A stretch of 64,000 nt of DNA from Amycolatopsis sp. A133 (lineage in GTDB: Bacteria > Actinomycetota > Actinomycetes > Mycobacteriales > Pseudonocardiaceae). The notes under the pieces are model-generated. The model was not told the origin of the DNA. It saw only the letters and a program-made list of their open reading frames with translations, and searched no databases. Each line of letters starts with the position of its first letter. Positions within the stretch are counted from its first letter, which is position 1. Position numbers and translations under genes: made by a program. The stretch covers positions 124,001 to 188,000 of the forward strand of contig NZ_JAVHJU010000015.1 in assembly GCF_031082405.1 (NCBI RefSeq), given 5' to 3'. Below, one piece after another: positions 17,979-24,948 of the stretch.

Positions 17979-19061
17979 GTGTCACTCGATCACTACGTCA
18001 CCCTCGGCCGCTCCGGCCTCCGCGTCAGCCCCTTCGCACTCGGGGCGATGACCTTCGGGGAGGACGCCGGCGGTGCCGGCTGCAGCGTCGAAGAGTCCGA
18101 GAAGATCCTCGCGACCTACCTCGACCTTGGCGGGAACTTCGTCGACACGGCGAACTTCTACACCAACGGGCATTCGGAGAAGATCCTCGGCGACTTCTTC
18201 GCCGCCCACCCCGGCCGTCGCTCGCGGGTGGTGCTCGCGTCGAAGTTCTTCGGCAACATGTTCCCCGGCGACCCCAACGGCGGCGGCGCGGGCCGGGCGT
18301 CGATCACCGCTCAGCTCGACGAGACGCTCCGGCGGCTGCAGACCGATCACCTCGACCTGTACTGGCTGCACAACTGGGACCGCAGCACGCCGATCGAGGA
18401 GACCATGCGCGCCCTCGACGACCTGGTGCGCGCGGGCAAGATCCGGTACGTCGGTTTCTCCAACACCCCGGCGTGGGTCACCGCGCAGGCGCAGACGACG
18501 GCGTTGCTGCGGGGCTGGACGCCGTTGATCGCGCTGCAGGTCGAGTATTCGCTGCTGGCGCGGACGGTCGAGGGTGAGCTGGCGCCGTTCGCGCTCGACC
18601 AGGGCCTGGCGCTGGTGCCGTGGAGCCCGCTGAAGAACGGTTTCTTGTCGGGCAAGTACCGGCGCGGCTCCGCGGCGCCGGATTCGGCCCGCGCGGCTTT
18701 CGTCGGCGGGCCGTCCGAAGCGGAGTTCGCGGTCATCGAGACCGTCGCGGCGATCGCCGGGGAACTGGGGACGACGTCCGCGGCGGTGTCGCTGGCGTGG
18801 TTGCGGGCGCGGCGCGGAACGGTGGTCCCGATCGTCGGTGCGCGACGGCTGGAGCACCTGACCGGCAACCTCGCCGGCCTCGAGGTGACGCTGACGCCGG
18901 CGCAGCTGGCTCGGCTGGACGAGGTGTCGGCACCGACGCTGGATTACCCGGCTCCGATGCACGGCGCCCAGCGGGCGATGCTCCAGTTCGCCGGTGCGAC
19001 GGTCGACGGTGAACCGTCCACTGTGTACCCGCCGTTGCTGCAGAGCGACGCCCGTTATTGA
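17979..19061 (+). CDS. Aldo/keto reductase
   Basis: NADPH-dependent oxidoreductase with a TIM barrel, 360 residues. The catalytic tetrad is visible as D56 and Y61 (DTANFY), K89 (ASKF) and H131 (WLHNWD). The closing cofactor region IVGARRLEHLTGNL is typical. The GTG at 17979 follows AAGGAGAG. It belongs to the YajO/PhdYeT-like branch rather than the short AKR form. Divergence from an AraC regulator suggests induction by an unknown aldehyde or ketone. Confidence 0.93.
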   Translation: MSLDHYVTLGRSGLRVSPFALGAMTFGEDAGGAGCSVEESEKILATYLDLGGNFVDTANFYTNGHSEKILGDFFAAHPGRRSRVVLASKFFGNMFPGDPNGGGAGRASITAQLDETLRRLQTDHLDLYWLHNWDRSTPIEETMRALDDLVRAGKIRYVGFSNTPAWVTAQAQTTALLRGWTPLIALQVEYSLLARTVEGELAPFALDQGLALVPWSPLKNGFLSGKYRRGSAAPDSARAAFVGGPSEAEFAVIETVAAIAGELGTTSAAVSLAWLRARRGTVVPIVGARRLEHLTGNLAGLEVTLTPAQLARLDEVSAPTLDYPAPMHGAQRAMLQFAGATVDGEPSTVYPPLLQSDARY

Positions 19062-19078
19062 GCGTCCCCGGGCCGGCG

Positions 19079-19996
19079 TCAGCTCCGGAACGTGCGGCGG
19101 TAGGTGTCCGGCGGCACGCCGACCGTCCGGTTGAAGTGCCGCCGCAACGTCGCCGCGGTGCCCATGCCGACCGCCTCCGCGACCGCGTCGATGCCCGCGT
19201 CGGTGTTCTCCAGCAACTCCTGCGCGCGGCGGATGCGCTGGTTCAGCAGCCACCGCAACGGCGTCGTGCCCGTGGCCGAGCGGAAGTGGCGGCCCAGGTG
19301 GCGGGTGCTCATGTTCACCCTGCGCGCCAGGTCCTCGACCGTCAGCGGCCGGTCGAGGCGGGCCGTGATCCACGGGAGCAGCGAGGCCAGCGGGTGGTCG
19401 TCGCGGGTGGGCACCGGCGTGGTGACGAACTGGGCCTGGCCGCCCGCCCGGTGCGGTGGCACGACCAGGCGGCGGGCGATCGTGTTGGCCGCCGCCGGGC
19501 CGTGGTCGGCGCGGACCACGTGCAGGCAGAGGTCCATCGCCGCCGCCTTGCCCGCCGAGGTGAGGACCTGGCCGTTGTCGACGTAGAGGACGTCCGGGTC
19601 CACCGTCACCCGCGGGTAGCGGGCGGCGAGGACGTCGGTGTGCGCCCAGTGCGTGGTGGCGCGCAGGCCGTCCAGCAGGCCGGCCGCCGCCAGCACGAAC
19701 GCGCCGGTGCACAGCGACGCCACCCGTGCGCCGCGCGAGTGGGCCGCGCGCACCGCGTCGACCAGGTCGGCCGGTGGGTCCGCGTCGACGTCGGCCCAGC
19801 CCGGCACCAGCACCGTGTCCGCGCTCGCCAGCCGGTCGAGGCCGTGGTCCGGCTCCAGCAGGAACCGGCCGACCCGCACCGGGCCCGAGCCGCAGACCGC
19901 GAAGCCGTACCGCGGATCGTCGCCGAACACCTCGGTCGCGATGGTCAGCTCGAAGGAGAGCATCCCGTCGGTGGCGGCGAGCGCGACAGCGTGCAT
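19079..19996 (-). CDS. GlxA family (DJ-1/PfpI plus AraC HTH) transcriptional regulator
   Basis: A 305-residue regulator with an N-terminal DJ-1/PfpI-like domain (ASLCTGAFVLAAAGLLDG around the nucleophile elbow Cys) and a C-terminal AraC HTH (RPLTVEDLARRVNMSTRHLGRHF and EAVGMGTAATLRRHFNRTVG). It reads away from the saccharopine-dehydrogenase-like gene with 70 bp between starts, a common regulator-target arrangement. The ATG at 19996 is preferred to a longer frame to 20068, which would overlap that gene's start. Confidence 0.92.
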   Translation of the reverse strand: MHAVALAATDGMLSFELTIATEVFGDDPRYGFAVCGSGPVRVGRFLLEPDHGLDRLASADTVLVPGWADVDADPPADLVDAVRAAHSRGARVASLCTGAFVLAAAGLLDGLRATTHWAHTDVLAARYPRVTVDPDVLYVDNGQVLTSAGKAAAMDLCLHVVRADHGPAAANTIARRLVVPPHRAGGQAQFVTTPVPTRDDHPLASLLPWITARLDRPLTVEDLARRVNMSTRHLGRHFRSATGTTPLRWLLNQRIRRAQELLENTDAGIDAVAEAVGMGTAATLRRHFNRTVGVPPDTYRRTFRS

Positions 19997-20066
19997 GTCC
20001 GAAAGTGTACGCAGCACGTCGTTCCGGACACTGGTGACGACCGTCTGCCGTCGCCAGGATGGCCCC

Positions 20067-21008
20067 ATGACTTCGGTACTGGTTTACGGCGCTTACGGAC
20101 ACACCGGCCGCTTCGTGGTGGCTGAGCTGCGGGAACGCGGGTTCGACCCGGTCCTTTCCGGACGGAACGCCGCCAAGCTGCCGGGCGGGCGCCCGGCGTC
20201 GGTCGACGACCCGGTGGCCCTCGACCGCGCGCTCGACGGCGTGGCGGCCGCGATCAACTGCGCCGGCCCGTTCGCCGAGACGGCGCTGCCGGTGGCGCAG
20301 GCCGCGATCCGCGCCGGCGTCCCGTACGTGGACGTCGCCGCGGAGATCGAAGCGAACCTCGACACCCTCGACCTGAGCGCCGAAACCGCGGTGGTGCCCG
20401 CGATGGCGTTCTTCGGCGGTTTGGGCGACCTGCTGGCGACGGCGGCGATGGGCGACTGGACGGCCGCCGACGAGATCCACGTCGCGTACGGGCTCACCGG
20501 CTGGCGCCCGACGGCCGGGACCCTCGCCGCGGGCCGGGTGTCCCGGGAACGCCGTGACGGCAAGCGAATCCGCTTCGCGGGCGGCCGGCTGGAGTACCGC
20601 GAGGACGCCCTGCCGAGGCGCGAGTGGGCGTTCCCCGAGCCGCTCGGCACCCGGCCCGTCTTCGGCGAGTTCTCGATGGCCGACATCGTCACCATCCCGC
20701 GGCACCTGCAGGTGCGCGACGTCACCAGTTATATGACGGTCGACGCGGCCGAGGGCTTGGCGGCGGCCGGCGAGCGCGACGCGGCCGAGACGTTCGTGGT
20801 GGACGTCGTGGTGCGCGCTGGGGACGCCGAACGCCGGATCGTGGCGCGGGGCGAGGACATCTACGCGGTCAGCGCACCGCTCGCGGTCGAGGCGGTGGAC
20901 CGGATCCTGACCGGGCGGACGAAGGTGAAGGGTGTGGCGACGGCGGGCGAGATGTTCGACGCGCCGGACTTCCTGCGGGCGCTGGCGCCGCACATCACGA
21001 TCGGCTAG
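20067..21008 (+). CDS. Saccharopine dehydrogenase-like NAD(P)-binding oxidoreductase
   Basis: A 313-residue protein with an N-terminal Rossmann fold (VLVYGAYGHTGRFVVAELRERG, interrupted here by description: the GxxGxxG loop is GAYGHTG at about residues 7-13) and NCAGPFAETALPV, as in trans-acting enoyl reductases and saccharopine dehydrogenases of actinobacteria. The substrate is unknown. A GlxA-type regulator is divergent and the likely controller. A tRNA gene lies downstream on the other strand. Confidence 0.88.
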   Translation: MTSVLVYGAYGHTGRFVVAELRERGFDPVLSGRNAAKLPGGRPASVDDPVALDRALDGVAAAINCAGPFAETALPVAQAAIRAGVPYVDVAAEIEANLDTLDLSAETAVVPAMAFFGGLGDLLATAAMGDWTAADEIHVAYGLTGWRPTAGTLAAGRVSRERRDGKRIRFAGGRLEYREDALPRREWAFPEPLGTRPVFGEFSMADIVTIPRHLQVRDVTSYMTVDAAEGLAAAGERDAAETFVVDVVVRAGDAERRIVARGEDIYAVSAPLAVEAVDRILTGRTKVKGVATAGEMFDAPDFLRALAPHITIG

Positions 21009-21072
21009 ACGACACCACCGAGCCGGTCGTCCGCCTCCTCGGCGGACCTGTGGCGGGGTGGACACACTGGAG

Positions 21073-21146
21073 TGGGCCCGGAGAGACTCGAACTCTCACT
21101 GGCATGGACCTAAACCATGTGCCTCTGCCAATTGGGCTACGGGCCC
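21073..21146 (-). tRNA. tRNA-Leu (anticodon UAG), class-I shape
   Basis: A complete 74-nt cloverleaf on the minus strand without encoded CCA. The acceptor stem GGGCCCG/CGGGCCC pairs over 7 bp, the anticodon stem CATGG/CCATG over 5 bp and the T stem GAGAG/CTCTC over 5 bp, with TTCGAGT in the T loop. The anticodon loop TTTAGGT gives UAG, which reads CUA (Leu). The discriminator base is A. The variable loop is only 5 nt (CCAGT), whereas usual bacterial tRNA-Leu has a long variable arm. The D stem is 3 bp plus a C-A mismatch. Confidence 0.9.
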
Positions 21147-21245
21147 CCAGCCCTCCGAAGCGTAGCGTGCGGCGTGGCCCCTGCGGAGGCGGCAGGGCGG
21201 TCGACTAAGTTGGGGCCCGGAAGTCCCATGCGGCGAGGAGGACAC

Positions 21246-21467
21246 GTGGCCCGCGATCCCGAGACGATCGAGCGTGAGATCGAGCAGGCTAGGACCGCGC
21301 TGGCGGCGACGCTCGACCAGCTGACCGTCAAGGCCGACCCGAAGAAGCTCGCCGACGCGGCCAAGGACGGCGTGCGCGCCAAGCTGGACAACCCGAAGGT
21401 GAAGTTCCCGCTGATCGGTGCGGGGGTCCTCGTGCTGGTCCTGCTGGTGCGCAAGCTGCTCAAGTAG
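21246..21467 (+). CDS. DUF3618 family membrane-anchored protein
   Basis: A 73-residue protein with the family motif RDPETIEREIEQARTALAAT, a helical Lys-rich middle and a C-terminal membrane anchor (about residues 52-70) followed by KLLK. The GTG at 21246 has GAGGAGG upstream. Members are usually near phage-holin-like or DUF3618/DUF4235 membrane genes; none are adjacent here. Role unknown, probably a small envelope protein. Confidence 0.88.
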   Translation: MARDPETIEREIEQARTALAATLDQLTVKADPKKLADAAKDGVRAKLDNPKVKFPLIGAGVLVLVLLVRKLLK

Positions 21468-21470
21468 CGC

Positions 21471-21905
21471 TCAGGCCTGTTTCGCCGGCGCCTTGCTCTC
21501 GGCAGCGGGCGCCGGCGCCGCCGGGCTCTTGCGGTCTTCGACCGCCTTCGGGAGCTGCTTGCTCGGTGGCAGCTGCGGCTTCTTGTCCACCGACGCCGAG
21601 GCGGGGGTCTGCTGCTTCGGCACGCTGCCGGGCGGCGGGACCTCGAGCGGCGGGAGCTTCGGGAGCGTCAGCCGGGCCGTCATGTACGCGCTGGTGAAGT
21701 CCAGTGCACTGCCGTTGAGCAGGTGCACCACCGTGGTCTTCGCGTCGCCGGCGAGCTCCTCGACCAGCTGGTCGGCCCGGTCGCGCGCGGCGATGATGCC
21801 GGGCGCCCGTGCGGTCAGCTCCTTGTCACGGCCGCTGACCGTGATGGCCCAGTCGGCGTCGTCCTGGACGTACGTCGCCGTGATCGTTTCCACCATCTGC
21901 CTCAC
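21471..21905 (-). CDS. Conserved hypothetical protein with Pro/Lys-rich tail
   Basis: A 144-residue soluble protein. The first about 75 residues form a compact alpha/beta-like domain (ITATYVQDDADWAITVSG, then a helix around RDRADQLVEELAG), and the rest is a low-complexity Pro/Ala/Lys/Ser tail, likely disordered. The GTG at 21905 is chosen because GGAGG lies 8 nt upstream; an ATG at 21896 is the alternative. The N-terminal domain recalls HicB-like folds, but no family is claimed. It is convergent with the DUF3618 gene, 4 bp between stops. Confidence 0.7.
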   Translation of the reverse strand: MRQMVETITATYVQDDADWAITVSGRDKELTARAPGIIAARDRADQLVEELAGDAKTTVVHLLNGSALDFTSAYMTARLTLPKLPPLEVPPPGSVPKQQTPASASVDKKPQLPPSKQLPKAVEDRKSPAAPAPAAESKAPAKQA

Positions 21906-22100
21906 GCCCCTCTCCTCCACAGCATGCTTCACACAACCGTGACGCGGCCACCGTATTCCCATGACGCCGGTGGGGCGCCCCTCCTCCGGTCGTGAGACTC
22001 CAGCACACTTTCTACCGTGTCCTCGATACCGTAGAGCAACTCTGTGTCACAGGACACGACAGCGCTGAGTAACGACCAGATGGCCTAGTGCACGCGCAGG

Positions 22101-22700
22101 CTAACGTGCACGCTGCCGCAGGCCGGTCCACAGCACGTCCATGGCGTATTCGGTGGCCGTCTCGGGGTTCACTTCGTCGTGCCGCTCGCACCAGATCGCG
22201 AGCCGTTCGCACGCTCCGACGACGAATTCCGCGGCCGCTTCGGCCCTCAGGTCGTCGCCGCTGTCGAAGTAGCCGCTCATCAGCGCGGCGATGAGGTCGG
22301 TCTGCTGGCGGCGGGTCTCCTCGACCTCGTCGGCGGCCGGCGTGCCGATGAGGGCCATTTCGTGCCGCAGCAGCGACCACGCCTGGCGCCGCTCCCGGAT
22401 GAAGACGAAGAAGGCCAGCAGGCCGCGCCGCAGGGCGTCCTCGGCGTCCGCCGCGCCGACGGTCGCCTGCTCGGTGACCTCCCGCAGCACGGCGCGCGAC
22501 TCCTGGATGCAGGCGAGCAGCAGGCCCTCTTTCGAGTTGAAGTACTCGTAGAGCATCGGCTTCGAGACGCCCACCAGTTCGGCGATCTCGTCCATGGACG
22601 CCGCCGCGTAGCCGCGTGCCGAAAAGACCTGCTCGGCGACCTCGATCATCTGCCGCATCCGGTCGGCCCGTGGCATGCGCTTGCGCTTCGCGGTGGTCAC
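22101..22700 (-). CDS. TetR/AcrR family regulator divergent from a monooxygenase gene
   Basis: A 199-residue repressor with an N-terminal HTH (RGYAAASMDEIAELVGVSKP and MLYEYFNSKEGLL). The GTG at 22700 is used; GTG at 22709 is an alternative. It faces a Baeyer-Villiger-type monooxygenase gene across about 70 bp holding a short palindrome, an arrangement like EthR/EthA of mycobacteria. It likely represses the monooxygenase and itself until a hydrophobic ligand binds. A 7-bp inverted repeat spans its stop codon (22088-22111) and may act as a weak terminator. Confidence 0.92.
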   Translation of the reverse strand: MTTAKRKRMPRADRMRQMIEVAEQVFSARGYAAASMDEIAELVGVSKPMLYEYFNSKEGLLLACIQESRAVLREVTEQATVGAADAEDALRRGLLAFFVFIRERRQAWSLLRHEMALIGTPAADEVEETRRQQTDLIAALMSGYFDSGDDLRAEAAAEFVVGACERLAIWCERHDEVNPETATEYAMDVLWTGLRQRAR

Positions 22701-22720
22701 GGGCCACACTCTACCGCTGG

Positions 22721-22738
22721 TAACCTACTCCCAGTAAG
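22721..22738. promoter_or_regulatory. Candidate TetR operator between regulator and monooxygenase genes
   Basis: TACT-CCC-AGTA (22726-22736) sits inside the sequence TAACCTACTCCCAGTAAG, resembling TTACT/AGTAA half-sites of TetR regulators. A further GAGTAAC lies at 22748-22754, just upstream of the monooxygenase ribosome-binding site. Confidence 0.4.
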
Positions 22739-22771
22739 ATGGACGACGAGTAACAGGAACCGGGAGGCGTC

Positions 22772-24229
22772 ATGGGCAACCGCACGGAGACCGGGGTCGT
22801 CATCGTCGGGACCGGGTTCTCCGGTCTCGGCATGGCGATCCAGCTGCGCAAGGAGGGTCGCGACGACTTCGTCATCCTCGAGAAGGCCCACGACGTCGGC
22901 GGCACCTGGCGGGACAACAGCTATCCCGGGTGCGCCTGCGACATCCCGTCGCACATGTACTCGTTCTCCTTCGAGCAGAACCCGGGCTGGTCGCGGGCCT
23001 ACTCGCCGCAGCCGGAGATCTGGCGCTACATGCGGGAAGTCGCCGACAAGCACGACCTGCGCCGGTTCGTCCGGTTCGGCCAGGAGATGACCGGCGCCCG
23101 CTGGGACGCCGAGGAGAACCGGTGGCACGTCGCCACGAGGGGCGGCGACGAGTTCGTCGGGACCGCGCTGGTCGCCGGGGTCGGCGCCCTGCACCTGCCG
23201 ATGGTCCCGGAGCTGCCCGGGATCGAGAAGTTCGAGGGCCCGGCCTACCACTCGGCGCGGTGGCGCCACGACGTCGACTTGAAGGGCAAGAAGGTCGCCG
23301 TGATCGGCACCGGCGCCAGTGCGGTCCAGTTCGTGCCGAAGATCGCGCCGGACGTCGAGGAACTGACGCTCTTCCAGCGGACGCCGCCGTGGATCATGCC
23401 GAAGGCCGACCACGAGATGTCCGGGCGGACCCGCGCGCTGTTCAGGGCGTTCCCGCCGGCCCAGCGCGCCTACCGGACCCTGCTCTACTGGCTGCTCGAA
23501 GCCCGCGCCGTCGGCTTCAACGGCCAGTCGTGGGTGATGAAGCTCGGGCAGCGGATCGCCCAGCGCAACATCCACCGCGCGATCAAGGACCCGCAGCTGC
23601 GGCGCAAGGTCACCCCGGACTACACGATGGGCTGCAAGCGCGTGCTCATCTCCAACGACTACTACCCGGCCCTGGCGCGCGACAACGTCGGCGTTGTGAC
23701 CGAGGGGGTGCGGGAGGTCCGCGAGCACAGCGTCGTCGACGCGGCGGGGGTAGAGCACGAAGCCGACGTCATCATCTACGGCACCGGCTTCCACGTCACC
23801 GACGCCTTCGACGACCTGGAGATCGTCGGCCGCGACGGGCGCAACCTCGGCAAGGAGTGGGCGACCGAGGGGATGCGGACGCACCTCGGGATCACCGTCG
23901 CCGGGTTCCCGAACCTGTTCTTCCTGCTCGGCCCCAACACGGGTCTCGGGCACAACTCCGTCGTGTTCATGATCGAGGCCCAGATCTCCTACGTCGCCGA
24001 AGCGCTGCGGCTGGCCGGTGGCCGGGCGATCGAGCCGAGGCCCGAAGTGCAGGAGCGGTTCAACCAGCAGATCCAGCGCAAGCTCGCGAAGGGCATCTGG
24101 ACCCGCGGGGGCTGCAAGAGCTGGTACCTCGACGCGAAGGGCGTCAACCGGACGATCTGGCCGGGCTTCACCTGGCGCTACTGGCTGGACACGCGCAAGG
24201 TCCGGCGCGACGACTTTCAGGTCGGCTGA
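22772..24229 (+). CDS. Flavin-containing Baeyer-Villiger-type monooxygenase (EthA-like)
   Basis: FAD/NADPH enzyme inserting oxygen into ketones or oxidising sulfur or nitrogen, 485 residues. The FAD Rossmann motif GTGFSGLG is at 13-20, the Baeyer-Villiger fingerprint FEGPAYHSARW at 154-164, and the NADPH motif GTGASA at 179-184. The GGTWRDNSYPGCACDIPS block is typical. The start has a GGGAGG. The divergent TetR gene suggests inducible expression, as for EthA/EthR. It ends in a strong hairpin. Physiological substrate unknown. Confidence 0.95.
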   Translation: MGNRTETGVVIVGTGFSGLGMAIQLRKEGRDDFVILEKAHDVGGTWRDNSYPGCACDIPSHMYSFSFEQNPGWSRAYSPQPEIWRYMREVADKHDLRRFVRFGQEMTGARWDAEENRWHVATRGGDEFVGTALVAGVGALHLPMVPELPGIEKFEGPAYHSARWRHDVDLKGKKVAVIGTGASAVQFVPKIAPDVEELTLFQRTPPWIMPKADHEMSGRTRALFRAFPPAQRAYRTLLYWLLEARAVGFNGQSWVMKLGQRIAQRNIHRAIKDPQLRRKVTPDYTMGCKRVLISNDYYPALARDNVGVVTEGVREVREHSVVDAAGVEHEADVIIYGTGFHVTDAFDDLEIVGRDGRNLGKEWATEGMRTHLGITVAGFPNLFFLLGPNTGLGHNSVVFMIEAQISYVAEALRLAGGRAIEPRPEVQERFNQQIQRKLAKGIWTRGGCKSWYLDAKGVNRTIWPGFTWRYWLDTRKVRRDDFQVG

Positions 24230-24232
24230 GGT

Positions 24233-24278
24233 GTCGTGAGTGTTTAGGCGGGTTAGAACCCGCCTAAACACTCACGAC
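24233..24278. terminator. 22-bp perfect hairpin terminator between convergent genes
   Basis: Arms 24233-24254 and 24257-24278 pair perfectly over 22 bp with a 2-nt centre. It starts 4 bp after the monooxygenase stop and ends 20 bp before the convergent BldD-like gene, so it can serve both. It contains TGTTTAGGCGGGTT and its complement. Confidence 0.88.
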
Positions 24279-24297
24279 CGCCGGGACCCGCCGGGGA

Positions 24298-24807
24298 TCA
24301 GCGGGAGGTGTAGCGGCGGAGGTGGGCGATCAGGTCCACGGTCGGCAGCCGGCACAGCTCGGCCATGCGCTCGAGCGCGGGCAGGTCGAGGGCGATCTCG
24401 CTGCCGCCCTGCTCGACGGCGTGGCGGAGGCGGTCCTCGGCCCAGCGGCGCAAGGGCAGCAGGTCGGGCGAGGCGTCGGCGACGAGCTTGCGCAGGTCGA
24501 CGCGGACGCGGCCCGGCTCGTCGACGAACACCCGGCGGTGCACCTTGGCCAGCAGGTCCTGGGGCAGTTCGTCCATCGCGACGCACAGCTCGACCAGGCG
24601 CACGACGGAGCACTGTCTGGTGCCCAGTTCGTAGGTGGCCAGCGTCTGCAGCGAGATCTCGCTCTGCAGGTGCTGGTTCAGCTCCTTGCGCGTCCACCCT
24701 CGGCTGCGCCGGAGCTTGCGGAGCTCGTCTCCGAGGACCCGCTGGTACTCCTCACCGTCGATCAGCACATCAATGTCCCCTGCCGTGCGCTCCCACGGCA
24801 CCCGCAC
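24298..24807 (-). CDS. BldD-like transcriptional regulator lacking the c-di-GMP signature
   Basis: A 169-residue protein with an N-terminal XRE-type HTH (about residues 20-82, LGDELRKLRRSRGW and TYELGTRQCSVVRLVELC) and a C-terminal helical domain (98-165, VRVDLRKLVADASPDLLPL). Length and both domains line up with Streptomyces BldD from memory, including the LAELADFYGVP-like region. The BldD c-di-GMP motif (RxD, then RxxD) is not present at the expected place (QGGSEIALDLPA instead). It probably binds DNA without that second messenger. It stands alone, downstream of the LCP gene. Confidence 0.82.
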   Translation of the reverse strand: MRVPWERTAGDIDVLIDGEEYQRVLGDELRKLRRSRGWTRKELNQHLQSEISLQTLATYELGTRQCSVVRLVELCVAMDELPQDLLAKVHRRVFVDEPGRVRVDLRKLVADASPDLLPLRRWAEDRLRHAVEQGGSEIALDLPALERMAELCRLPTVDLIAHLRRYTSR

Positions 24808-24948
24808 GGGCGTGATAATTCCCGTGCAGGTGCACCCTCACGTGTATGTAAGTGCGCTGAGGCCCGGCCCTTACGCGATTTCGGGCATGTCTTTGATACC
24901 GATTGCGCGAGTTAGGCCGAACGGGTTAACGGCACCGCGCCGACCGGG

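Noticed and set aside
17982..21065. Very long minus-strand frame (1027 codons)
   Set aside because: It lies antisense to the aldo/keto reductase and the saccharopine-dehydrogenase-like genes and passes through the GlxA-type gene in another frame; composition is Arg/Pro/Gly-rich with no motif.
22088..22111. Inverted repeat GTGCACG/CGTGCAC as a terminator of the TetR gene
   Set aside because: It overlaps the stop codon and has only a 7-bp stem and a 10-nt loop, too weak to list as a separate terminator.
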